Assembly: GCF_009733865.1 (NCBI RefSeq)
Contig: NZ_WOFB01000011.1
Location: forward strand, 1-64,000
Length of the DNA stretch: 64,000 bases
Reading direction: 5' to 3'
Source: Oceanobacillus salinisoli
Lineage (GTDB): Bacteria; Bacillota; Bacilli; Bacillales; Amphibacillaceae
The notes under the pieces are model-generated. The model was not told the origin of the DNA. It worked only from the letters and a program-made list of their open reading frames with translations, and ran no database searches. This document shows positions 55,391 through 63,473 of the stretch, piece by piece. The position numbers were made by a program, and so were the translations under genes. Within the stretch, counting starts at the first letter, position 1, and the number at the start of each line of letters is the position of its first letter.

Positions 55391-55463
55391 ACCAACAGGG
55401 ACAGGCACCTTGGTCCAACGCTAAGATAAGCCTTTTTGGACGGGAAACCTGTCCCTCTGGATC
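55391..55463. repeat. Palindromic ~70-bp repeat, copy K
   Basis: ACCAACAGGGACAGGCACC at one end and AACCTGTCCCTCTGGATCC at the other are inverted copies. Inside are TTGGTCCAACGCTAAGATAAGC and TTTTTGGACGGG. It separates the truncated ATP-binding gene from dnaB, whose stop codon lies 14 bases away. Confidence 0.75.
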
Positions 55464-55476
55464 CAACTCATCCAAC

Positions 55477-56739
55477 CTACCCCACCTCTCCAAACCATCC
55501 ATATTCCTTCTCAAACACCAACTCCACCGTTCCAGTCGGCCCATTTCGGTGTTTGGAAATAATGACTTCCATGTGATTACCCTTCTCTGTATTCCGATCA
55601 TAGTAATCCTCACGATAGAGAAAGAAAATAACATCTGCATCCTGTTCAATATTGCCCGACTCGCGTAAGTCAGACATGAGTGGGCGTTTATCTTGACGCG
55701 ACTCGACATTCCGGGATAGTTGGGAGATTAGTAGAATGGGTATATTTAACTCAATCGCCAACAGCTTCAGCTCACGAGTGATTTCCCCGACCTCGAGATC
55801 CCTTCGTTCGCGCTGCTTTGCTGGCGTAATTAACTGCAGGTAGTCAATGATTACAAGGTGATTCCTCCCTGGATCATCGTGGAGCTTTTTCCGGATAGCG
55901 GAGCGTATTTCAAATAGTGTTCGCTTCTTGTCATAGACATCGAGATCCCAATTGGATATCACACCAATCGCCCGGACTGCCCGTTCATAATCTTCCTCAG
56001 AAAACGATGCTGTCCCCCACTTCCGACCATTGATAGCACCTTCCGCAGATAACAATCGCTGCAATAATTGTTTCGTCCCCATCTCTAAACTGAAAATCGA
56101 TGTCGATCCACCTTGCTTAGAGTGCCCTGCAGCCAAGTTCAGTGCAAATGCTGTCTTGCCAACGGATGGCCTCGCTGCGACAATCAATAGATCGCCACGC
56201 TGCAAGCCACCGGTCATATTATCAAGCTGCTCATACGACGTGAGGCATCCTTGCTGTACTCGGTCTGGATGGAACATATCATCGGCAATTTCCATCAGGT
56301 AATCATAGACAGCTTTTTCCTGGGTAACTGCCCCTGTCTCTTGAAAGGTCTTCAGTTGCTCAATCAGCATGTTTAGTTCCTCATCAGACGGATTTCGCAA
56401 ATACTGCATCACACCCTCCCGTGATTTTCGTAGTCGGTATGCTTCGAAAATAAGCCGCTCATGATGCTTGATAGCTGCCGTACTCGCCACGGTTTCCGTC
56501 ATTGCCAGCAAATAGGAGGTGTTTCCAACCTGTTCGATTGCATCTCCAAGCCTCGTAGTTACAACAACCATGTCGATGAACTCCCCTTGATCCGATGCGC
56601 GTTTCATTGCCCGATAAATCGCTTTATGCCGAGGATCATGGAAGTGCTCCTCCTGCACTCCCAGATCCTTAAAAAACGTTCCATCAAGCAGCACGGAACC
56701 AAGCACCGCCACTTCAGCCTCATAATTGTCAATCGACAT
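55477..56739 (-). CDS. DnaB-type replicative helicase of a mobile element
   Basis: Hexameric 5'-3' helicase of 420 residues, shorter than the chromosomal DnaB (about 450). The N-terminal domain runs 1-100 (MSIDNYEAEVAVLGSVLLDG) and the RecA-like motor 165-420: Walker A ARPSVGKTAF, FSLEMGTKQLLQRL, Walker B LVIIDYLQLI, SQLSRNVESRQDKRPLMSDLRESG and the Arg finger region SKHRNGPTG. The preceding genes for a G39P-like loader and a DnaD-like protein overlap it, as in SPP1-type phage replication modules. The module is visibly richer in G+C than its neighbours, a sign of transfer. Confidence 0.88.
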   Translation of the reverse strand: MSIDNYEAEVAVLGSVLLDGTFFKDLGVQEEHFHDPRHKAIYRAMKRASDQGEFIDMVVVTTRLGDAIEQVGNTSYLLAMTETVASTAAIKHHERLIFEAYRLRKSREGVMQYLRNPSDEELNMLIEQLKTFQETGAVTQEKAVYDYLMEIADDMFHPDRVQQGCLTSYEQLDNMTGGLQRGDLLIVAARPSVGKTAFALNLAAGHSKQGGSTSIFSLEMGTKQLLQRLLSAEGAINGRKWGTASFSEEDYERAVRAIGVISNWDLDVYDKKRTLFEIRSAIRKKLHDDPGRNHLVIIDYLQLITPAKQRERRDLEVGEITRELKLLAIELNIPILLISQLSRNVESRQDKRPLMSDLRESGNIEQDADVIFFLYREDYYDRNTEKGNHMEVIISKHRNGPTGTVELVFEKEYGWFGEVG

Positions 56740-57058
56740 GGCGACATCCCTCCACCAATTTAGTTAATGCCTCCTGAAAACGGCGCTTCGTCTCTTCAGG
56801 GACCTTTGCCGCCTCCTCCTGCCAAGCACGCAGCTCCTCTAAATGCCCATTCGGCTCCACTGGATATGCCGCTATTTCCGTAAGCGTTGGAGCGTATTGG
56901 TGACTAATAACGTGGGCATTCAAGTTGCTTATCACACCTTCATAATCCATCTTTAGCAGCTGCGGTATGAATACTCTTATCTTCCTTTCCCCGAGCTTAA
57001 CACTTGGGTAAAATTCCTGAATCGCATCTAGTACATCAAACGCCTCTTCCTTTGTCAT
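56729..57058 (-). CDS. G39P-like helicase loader/inhibitor
   Basis: A 109-residue protein: MTKEEAFDVLDAIQEFYPSVKL, then VFIPQLLKMDYEGVISNLNAHVISHQYAPTLTEIAAYP. This matches the G39P family of phage SPP1 (replicative helicase loader/inhibitor), which holds the helicase in check and delivers it to the origin complex. Its gene overlaps both the dnaB-type gene (11 bases) and the DnaD-like gene (4 bases, ATGA), an arrangement typical of SPP1-type modules. It acts in the cytoplasm on the helicase encoded downstream. Confidence 0.75.
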   Translation of the reverse strand: MTKEEAFDVLDAIQEFYPSVKLGERKIRVFIPQLLKMDYEGVISNLNAHVISHQYAPTLTEIAAYPVEPNGHLEELRAWQEEAAKVPEETKRRFQEALTKLVEGCRHVD

Positions 57059-57909
57059 GACAACATCTCCTCTTTTAATTTATGAAGCACAGATTTGTTT
57101 TCTGACTGGACTTTTTTCCAGAATGGGACCGACCATTTCCGCTCCTGCATCGACTCTTTTTCTTTTACAAAACTCCGTACTTGATCCAAATCGCTCAGCC
57201 CAGCACGGGACCATTCGTTTAAAATTCTCTCGATGTATTTTAAGGTTCTTCCTCCATGCATAACAGCAACCTGCATTGCTTCTAACACAAGTCGTGCATC
57301 ACTCGCATCACACCAGCTAGCAATGACCTTACGAGAAGCCGGTCTTAAGGCTGAAAAGTTTTGATTGTAAAATGTAAAAGGATCTGGTGACGCCTCTCCT
57401 CTTCTTCTCTTTTGTTTTTGTTTAAGTATGGTCCGGGATTCGTCCGGTAATTGGTCAAAGGATGGGTCCGGTAATTGTTCCGTTGAGCTTTTTGTTAAGG
57501 TGTCCACGGATTCGTAATGCAACTTGTCCGGGTATTGGTAGGAATCCTCAGATGCCCCCGTACGTTCACCGCCTTCCTTCTGCCGACCCGATATGTCCAC
57601 TTCCTTCACATTTCCCTGATTCCACGATTGGTCGAGTACTACCATTTCATACACTGGTGACCTCCCCTTTGCCCCAGGCTCATAATGAATGAGCCCATAC
57701 TTTACGAGTACTGCCCGTGCCTCGGATAAGCGCTGTTTTGATAAACCACCATACTGCCTTACTAAAGCATTGGAAGCATTGAATCGATGCTTCCACCCAG
57801 CCATATTGTTAATCATCATTAAGGTGTGCCACAACAAAATCGCCGCTGATGGTATGTCATGGAACTCCAAGTATTCCTTAAATGCATTTAACTGTTTGAT
57901 ATAGTTCAT
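57055..57909 (-). CDS. DnaD-like phage replisome organiser
   Basis: A 284-residue replication initiation protein. The N-terminal winged helix (about 1-90: FKEYLEFHDIPSAAILLWHTLMMINNMAGW, SKQRLSEARAVLVKYGLI) and a C-terminal DnaD/DnaB_2-like domain (about 175-250: DPFTFYNQNFSALRPASRKVIASWCD, MQVAVMHGGRTLKYIERILNEW) are joined by a variable linker. It corresponds by position to gp38 of SPP1, which binds the origin and recruits loader and helicase. ATGA overlap with the G39P-like gene. No origin-like iterons are visible inside it. Confidence 0.8.
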   Translation of the reverse strand: MNYIKQLNAFKEYLEFHDIPSAAILLWHTLMMINNMAGWKHRFNASNALVRQYGGLSKQRLSEARAVLVKYGLIHYEPGAKGRSPVYEMVVLDQSWNQGNVKEVDISGRQKEGGERTGASEDSYQYPDKLHYESVDTLTKSSTEQLPDPSFDQLPDESRTILKQKQKRRRGEASPDPFTFYNQNFSALRPASRKVIASWCDASDARLVLEAMQVAVMHGGRTLKYIERILNEWSRAGLSDLDQVRSFVKEKESMQERKWSVPFWKKVQSENKSVLHKLKEEMLS

Positions 57910-57981
57910 TCTAAATCACCTCTCTCTTCCTATTCTGGCTTACCCACCCTTTTGGCCACCCTCTTAAAGGGTAGCCTTAGT

Positions 57982-58161
57982 TCAATTTGATTGTTTTTCC
58001 TGATTTTCCATCCAAGCGTCAATCGTATCTTTTGAAAATAAAATCCTTCTACGAATTCGAAAATGTGGAATCTCGTTTAAACGTGCCATTTTGTACACCG
58101 TATCCAGATGTACCCCAAGATAAGCCGCCATTTCCTTCACCGTCATCGTTTTTCTCTCCAT
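57982..58161 (-). CDS. Excisionase-family HTH protein
   Basis: A 59-residue DNA-binding protein beginning MERKTMTVKEMAAYLGV; the MerR-like helix-turn-helix continues HLDTVYKMARLNEIPHFRI, followed by the wing RRRILFSKDTIDAWM. It belongs to the excisionase/AlpA-like family that regulates or aids excision of mobile elements. AAAGGAGGTG lies 8 bases ahead of the ATG, an excellent site. It is the first gene of the replication module. No integrase gene is visible, so the element that carried it is incomplete. Confidence 0.85.
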   Translation of the reverse strand: MERKTMTVKEMAAYLGVHLDTVYKMARLNEIPHFRIRRRILFSKDTIDAWMENQEKQSN

Positions 58162-58555
58162 AAAAAAAACACCTCCTTTTGTTCTTTCATTACTACAATC
58201 GAAATGAAAGGGTAAAAAGGGGGGATTTGGGTTGAATTATTTTTTATTATGTTAAATGTGGTGGTTATATCACTTGTGCACCGGCTTTTTGGAATTATTT
58301 TAACGTCAATCAAAGAACCAGAGAGCAAATAAAGCTTGCATTTTCGCTCAAGGCTGCATTTGGTTTAAGTAATTAATAGCTAAGCTAGATACTTTGCGAT
58401 ACTTTTTCTTTTAGAATTGTAAAGTGGATCTAACCCTTTAAATATTTTACTAAAGCACACATGGTACATTTCATATCTCATCCATTCCTTTTAAAGATAA
58501 CTTCATCTCTTTGTTTTATAATTTAATGGGGTTCACCGTGATTATTTAAGAGGCA

Positions 58556-58590
58556 AAAAGGCATTGGTAAAATTATAGCAATGCCTTTTC
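58556..58590 (-). terminator. Terminator of the HerA/DUF4297 unit
   Basis: AAAAAGGCATTG pairs with CAATGCCTTTT about 50 bases past the herA stop. The rest of 58162-58555 shows no gene. Confidence 0.85.
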
Positions 58591-58637
58591 ACTTATTCAT
58601 AAGCCCGAAAAAATGTTTTATATAACTTCTAAATCAT

Positions 58638-60314
58638 TTATTGCTTGTACCATTCAGTTTTAATATCAGGTAAATTTAAGTTTTTCCATTCCTCTTTCCA
58701 TAAATCTAAATACGGAATATCATTAGAAGATGGCGGTGTTGTACATTTATCTATTTGAACTATTGATGGTAAAACAACAGCATCTCCTAGTAATAGTGCT
58801 TCTCCTGCTTTAAAAGTAGGCATTCTATCAGTAATATTGCCTAAAGTATCAGGTAATAATCTCTTAACATATAACTGATCGTTTGGGTTTGTTAAGCGCA
58901 TTGCAATAAAATTATTACACTGGGAGAAAATAGTCTCTGATATTTCAGATGGTCTTTGACTTGATAAAAGTAGTGATACTCCATATTTCCTTCCTTCTTT
59001 TGCAATTCTTTCAATAGCCTCTTTTGAAGCACGATATTTTAATAGATCACTTTTAGGAACATATTTATGTGCCTCTTCATAAACCATTAGGATTGGTATG
59101 TCATTATTGATTTTCTCTTCTGGATTTTGGGAATATCTCATTCTTTTGTAATAATAACCATATTCAAATATTATTCTTGATATTAATGAAACGGTTATAC
59201 TTAGAACTTCAAATGGGACACCACTCAGATCAATTACAGTAATATTGGATTTTTGGGTTTGTTTATAGCCTAATAATTGCTCAATTGTTTCTTCAAAAGT
59301 AATTTGTTTCGATTTATCCCCCAATAGAAATTTCAACCTACTGTCATAAACCTTATTTTCAAGACGGTTAACAAAATTTGTTAACTTACCATATAAGCTA
59401 CCCTGCACCGTTTTCTTTTGTCCCTTTTTATCACCTGATTTATATACTTCCCCAGTGTCAATTACTTCGGAGTTTTTCTTTGTAATAAATTCAAGGACTT
59501 TATTGATATCAAAAAAATACGGAGAATCAAAATGAATCCTAAAGTTTTCTTTTTCATGACCTGAAAAATTTTCTCTTCTATTATTTACAACTGCTTCTTT
59601 AAAAATATATTTTTGATTATGGTCATTGGCTTCTGTATCTATAAACAGCTCGGTGAGTTCGTCACTTTTTAGTAGCCAATAAGGTAATACCAGATTATTA
59701 ATATCTAGTAAATTTGCTTTTGGAAAAGCAGAACTATACTCTGAATGAATATCAAAAATTATTATATGAGAATTATTTAAATCAAAGTCACCTATCTTTT
59801 CATTAACTGCTTTTTGTAAAATTGTAGAAACAGTGTGTGATTTACCAGAACCAGTTGACCCTACTATTGCTATATGCTTATTAAAAAATCTATTACCATT
59901 TACCGGTACCTTGATATTTCCATTTGAAGATAATGAGGAAAAAGTAAATTTTTCTGTATCGTTGATTGAATGCTCATATATACTTACTATTTCATCTTCT
60001 TTGGCTATTTCTACTTTTTTCGGAGGTATTGCAATTGAATCTCCTCCTCTAATAAACTCGTTATCAATAATCATTCCTAGTGGATTTGCTTCAATTATGT
60101 AGTCTTTCTTTCCATCATCTCTAACCTCAATTGAAAAGTTCTCTATTATTGCAATAAGAATTGCATTTTCATTATCTAGAATACGCAAATAAGAACCTAC
60201 CTTTAATGATTCCTCTGCAATTCTAAAATCTTCCAAGTTGTCGACAGATATTTTCACTTTATTAGGGTAAACCGATATTACCTCTGCATTAATCTTTTCG
60301 CCTTGTAAATTCAA
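58638..60314 (-). CDS. HerA-family ATPase of a HerA-DUF4297 defence system
   Basis: A HerA/FtsK-type hexameric ATPase of 558 residues. A beta-barrel HAS-like N-terminus (about 1-115) precedes the motor: Walker A GSTGSGKS (152-159), IIIFDIHSEYSSAFP (about 184-198), Walker B with catalytic Glu in ILMVYEEAHKYVP (EEAH 413-416), and LLLSSQRPSEIS (about 448-459). Its TTG start comes one base after the stop of the upstream gene, with AAGGGAGGTC placed in that gene's last codons, so translation is coupled. Paired with a DUF4297-like nuclease, it matches a described anti-phage system in which both proteins form one complex. Confidence 0.85.
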   Translation of the reverse strand: MNLQGEKINAEVISVYPNKVKISVDNLEDFRIAEESLKVGSYLRILDNENAILIAIIENFSIEVRDDGKKDYIIEANPLGMIIDNEFIRGGDSIAIPPKKVEIAKEDEIVSIYEHSINDTEKFTFSSLSSNGNIKVPVNGNRFFNKHIAIVGSTGSGKSHTVSTILQKAVNEKIGDFDLNNSHIIIFDIHSEYSSAFPKANLLDINNLVLPYWLLKSDELTELFIDTEANDHNQKYIFKEAVVNNRRENFSGHEKENFRIHFDSPYFFDINKVLEFITKKNSEVIDTGEVYKSGDKKGQKKTVQGSLYGKLTNFVNRLENKVYDSRLKFLLGDKSKQITFEETIEQLLGYKQTQKSNITVIDLSGVPFEVLSITVSLISRIIFEYGYYYKRMRYSQNPEEKINNDIPILMVYEEAHKYVPKSDLLKYRASKEAIERIAKEGRKYGVSLLLSSQRPSEISETIFSQCNNFIAMRLTNPNDQLYVKRLLPDTLGNITDRMPTFKAGEALLLGDAVVLPSIVQIDKCTTPPSSNDIPYLDLWKEEWKNLNLPDIKTEWYKQ

Positions 60315-60315
60315 A

Positions 60316-61527
60316 TTAAATGACCTCCCTTATATCAGTTAACTCTTCTATTTGAATATTTATTTGCTTAATATTTTCAAATTTCCTTTTTATCAATGGA
60401 TTAGAAATATAAAACTGATAAATTTCTTTTGTCTTACTAATCAGCTTTAATGTAAGTTCCATTTGTGGGTAGTTACTCAATACCTTTAATCTAACATCAT
60501 TATAGTAATTTGCTTCCATAATTAATGAGCTAGGATTAAATTCTGCACCTTGAAAATCATACCCATCTTTAAATTTAAACCCTTCATTATATAAATCATT
60601 CTTTAATTTTATTAGTTCCTGATTTTCCATATTATACAAACAAACATAAGGACAAAAAGGCCTAGATTCCCTTTTAGACAATTTAGAATACTTTTTAGAA
60701 ATAATCATCAATAATTCTTTTAAATCTACTCTATCGTAATTTTCATCAGGGACTTGTATTACAAAGAACCTTTCAAAAGGTGAAGAGTTTAAAGTTGAAA
60801 ATAAATGTTGCCTTAATTCTTTTAAATATCTTTTTTTTCCCTTATATCTTATAAACAACATGTTAAATAATATTTTTTGGTTATTTATTAGTTTTAGAAA
60901 CTTCTTTTTTGTTATTGTTCTATTTTCAATATCTTCTTCAATTGATAGATTCCTTAGTACATCTAATGCGCTATTATAATAATAGTGTTCCGCTTCAAAA
61001 CGGGAGCAATTAAACTGATTTTCTAATAATTTTAAAACACTATCTAATTGTGAATCATAATCAACCGCATTAATGTTGATATGCAATAAAGATAAAAAAT
61101 CATGTAAATCAGCTTCACTAAATCCTAGAATTTCATGATGTTTATATTTAACCTTTTCTTTGGTGTACGTAAGAAAAGTTTCTTTAAGAAAGGTTACAGT
61201 AATAGGATTGACTAATTTCTCATGTCCAGACTTGTAATAACCGTATAAATGATAATTAACTTTTTTGTTTTTTCCTTTTTTAACACTTTTAAAGTGTGTT
61301 AACATCATACGAATCGGTTTTCCAATTACTGAATGATTGTACTCTGTTTTAGAATAATATTTACATTGAACTGCTGTCTCTTCCGTAGCTGATTTAATAT
61401 CAATATCTTCTATCCCTTCAACTACAACTGTATCATTTTCATTTTCTAACTCTAATAATCTTTTTATAGAATAATCAAATTGATAGAAATATCCCCTTAT
61501 TGTATCTATTGCTGATCTGTTCGCCAT
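60316..61527 (-). CDS. DUF4297/Cap4-like nuclease, partner of HerA
   Basis: A 403-residue protein whose first 60 residues hold the Cap4/DUF4297 endonuclease signature: IRGYFYQFDYSIKRLLEL (10-27), the acidic IEDIDI (Glu 40, Asp 41, Asp 43) and VQCKYY (Gln 54, Lys 56), forming a PD-(D/E)xK-type site. The long C-terminal part is helical, basic and unlike anything I recognise; it may sense the invader or dock with HerA. I start at 61527 because GGAGG stands 5 bases before that ATG. It is co-transcribed with the HerA gene. Likely action: degradation of phage or host DNA upon infection. Confidence 0.8.
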   Translation of the reverse strand: MANRSAIDTIRGYFYQFDYSIKRLLELENENDTVVVEGIEDIDIKSATEETAVQCKYYSKTEYNHSVIGKPIRMMLTHFKSVKKGKNKKVNYHLYGYYKSGHEKLVNPITVTFLKETFLTYTKEKVKYKHHEILGFSEADLHDFLSLLHININAVDYDSQLDSVLKLLENQFNCSRFEAEHYYYNSALDVLRNLSIEEDIENRTITKKKFLKLINNQKILFNMLFIRYKGKKRYLKELRQHLFSTLNSSPFERFFVIQVPDENYDRVDLKELLMIISKKYSKLSKRESRPFCPYVCLYNMENQELIKLKNDLYNEGFKFKDGYDFQGAEFNPSSLIMEANYYNDVRLKVLSNYPQMELTLKLISKTKEIYQFYISNPLIKRKFENIKQINIQIEELTDIREVI

Positions 61528-61543
61528 TGTTACCTCCAAAGAA

Positions 61544-61587
61544 TATAAAAAAATAGAAGAACTCTTCCCAACTAGGATACTCTTCTG
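61544..61587 (-). promoter_or_regulatory. Leader hairpin with U-tract just before the nuclease gene
   Basis: On the minus strand AGAAGA-GTA-TCC pairs with GGA-AGAG-TTCTTCT and is followed by ATTTTTTTATA, then after about 8 bases by the ribosome site of the DUF4297 gene. The stem is weak (six outer and three inner pairs), and a smaller hairpin in GGAAGAGTTCTTC would compete with it. It lies between the likely promoter and the gene, so it could act as an attenuator. Confidence 0.5.
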
Positions 61588-61640
61588 CCTTTTTTGATAG
61601 TAATTAGATTCGATTTTAAATAATCGTTTTTTCTAATTTT

Positions 61641-61669
61641 ATAATACAACAAGTGGTGTTATTTTCCAA
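61641..61669 (-). promoter_or_regulatory. Promoter of the DUF4297-HerA unit
   Basis: Read on the minus strand, -35 TTGGAA (61664-61669) and -10 TATTAT (61641-61646) are separated by 17 bases. It would give a leader of roughly 105 bases before the nuclease ATG. Confidence 0.55.
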
Positions 61670-61881
61670 TATTCTACAATGTTTTTATATCTCCCTAATC
61701 AAAAACTTTCTCAACAAATAATAGTTAGAATCGTGGGAACGGTTCCTTTGCTCATCAATTAATCAACCAGTACTTGAGTGTGAAAACATACAGACAGTTA
61801 CCGTCGTTATTTTAGAGGGAAAAAATTGAGGCATTGGTTAATGTGACCAAGGAGTTGGGGTCCGACCCATAAATCCAAAGA

Positions 61882-62316
61882 TTATTCATCATTCGATTCT
61901 TTATAGCCAAAAAGAATATAACCTATATTGTTCCTTTTATCTTTTGAGCTTAATTTCCTTTTCCACCATGAGTATATTATCTTTGGATTTTCAATATCCT
62001 CTTTCATTGCTTCGATTAAATCAAGATAAATTTCCCTTCCCTCATCAACCTCAAAATCTATCCCCCTTTTCTCGCAAATTGAGAGTTTTTCTATAACTTC
62101 ACTTGAACCATATAATATGACTAAATTTTTCATATAAAAGTAATTTCTATTAATCTCACCCTTATCGTTAGCCAATAATTTCTGATAATGTGACTTATTA
62201 AAATCAAGAAGGGAATTTACAAAGTCTGCATAATACTGCCCCTTTTTATCCGCGATTTTCATTAGAACTTCTTTATTTTTTGTAAGGAAAGTATTAAGGT
62301 AAGCACCAAGTACCAA
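61882..62316 (-). CDS. Hypothetical protein with an N-terminal membrane helix
   Basis: The frame from a TTG at 62316 gives 144 residues, but it stays open upstream to about 62408 and adds IGNWKKGVRYKEIVTWIGEN, then IWVVSIFTLVLGAYLNTFLT. That makes one complete membrane helix followed by a charged cytosolic part (YADFVNSLLDFNKSHYQKLL, ENPKIIYSWWKRKLSSKDKR). No ATG or GTG with a ribosome site is visible in the extension, so either the start is unusual or the gene is truncated. I do not recognise the family. It sits between the defence pair and decayed genes. Confidence 0.5.
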   Translation of the reverse strand: MVLGAYLNTFLTKNKEVLMKIADKKGQYYADFVNSLLDFNKSHYQKLLANDKGEINRNYFYMKNLVILYGSSEVIEKLSICEKRGIDFEVDEGREIYLDLIEAMKEDIENPKIIYSWWKRKLSSKDKRNNIGYILFGYKESNDE

Positions 62317-62532
62317 CGTAAAAATTGATACAACCCAAATGTTCTCACCAATCCAAGTAACTATCTCTTTATATCTTACCCCTTTCTTCCAGTTTCCTAT
62401 ATTAAGGCTTTAGGCTCTGTTTATCTAGCTCATTGCACTTTTTTCTGTATAACAACGCATTTCTATTTGTGCTAGAGACAAGCCCCATAGCACCTATTGA
62501 AGGGAGTCAACCTCTCTTGGGTGAGTATGGTG

Positions 62533-63210
62533 TTATGTGAAGTCATTGTCATCCCTAATTTGCTTAAACACTCTTCTATAATCTTCTTTTGTCATGAACC
62601 TTGGCGGTACTGTCTTCTTCTCTAGGGCCTTGTCCCATATAGTTGTCAATTCATCAAGTGTGATTAATTCACATTCAAGCATTCTATTAGAATATCTTGT
62701 TATCACATTTGCTAGCAACGCATAACACATTGCAACTGGCTGCGGCAGCATTAATAGTGTATTACTATATTCCTTTTCATAAACAAGAAATTCTCCCTTC
62801 CTTAACATGTATGAATATGCTAGTCACCTATAGGTTCTATGATTTAATTTTGATAAATCCCGATATAAATTCCTATAGGCTTGGGCTACAGTCTCACCAG
62901 CTGTATTAGATACGTAATTTCGAAACACTCTATTTGGAATAACCTTGTTATCATACCAGCTTTTCAAGTTCTTCTCTTTATCCTTATCCGAGCTTGAAAA
63001 ATATGTTGCTAAATCTATCGCCTCAACGACATCTCTAAATAATCTACAAGCCAATCTATGTTGTTTGGTATCTATTAATTCGAGGCAATCATTTATTGTT
63101 TCTATACCATCAACAAAAAGCATCCATATAGCCTTTTGATCCGTCCTATCATCTCTTGGATACATCCCGTTTCTCTTCATTAAATAAGAAAATAAATCAC
63201 TTATTAACAC
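62533..63210 (-). pseudogene. Helical DUF5677-like gene split by an in-frame TGA
   Basis: Two pieces are in the same frame, separated only by one TGA at 62824-62826: the first ends LSKLNHRTYR and the second continues LAYSYMLRKGEFLVYEKEY. Together they make about 225 residues, all helical. FRDVVEAIDLATYFSS and DLSKLNHRTYR resemble DUF5677/HEPN-like proteins. The GTG start at 63210 follows directly on the TGA of a 30-codon gene, so both are coupled. Most likely a CGA or TGG codon mutated to TGA. A domain name is tentative. Confidence 0.55.
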
Positions 63211-63303
63211 TCAGGCTTCTCTTGAAAACTGTTCTTGGGCTTCGTATTCATATGGATTTTCATATGCTTCTTGAGGGGAACGTCCCCAAATAAAGCTTGT
63301 CAT
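63211..63303 (-). CDS. Small 30-residue protein
   Basis: ATG at 63303 opens 30 codons (MTSFIWGRSPQEAYENPYEY at the start, ending FSREA) with AAGGATG about 10 bases ahead. Its TGA is followed at once by the GTG of the downstream gene. It is acidic and rich in Tyr, Glu and Pro, without a membrane helix. I do not recognise it; the coupling to the next gene is the main argument that it is real. Confidence 0.45.
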   Translation of the reverse strand: MTSFIWGRSPQEAYENPYEYEAQEQFSREA

Positions 63304-63473
63304 AATGATTTCATCCTTTTTGAAAGATTTCATTTAATGTCGCCACATACATTCATGAAGATAATCAGCGTTGGTAAACGGATCCGAAACTGTTAAAAAT
63401 GATTCTCGTAGTCAATCAGATGTGTTATTGACGTGAAATCATAATTTCATATCCTCTTAGAGTATTGATGTTT

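Noticed and set aside
62824-62826. Selenocysteine or programmed readthrough at an in-frame TGA
   Set aside because: No selenocysteine-insertion hairpin follows, neighbouring genes are also decayed, and a simple nonsense mutation explains it.
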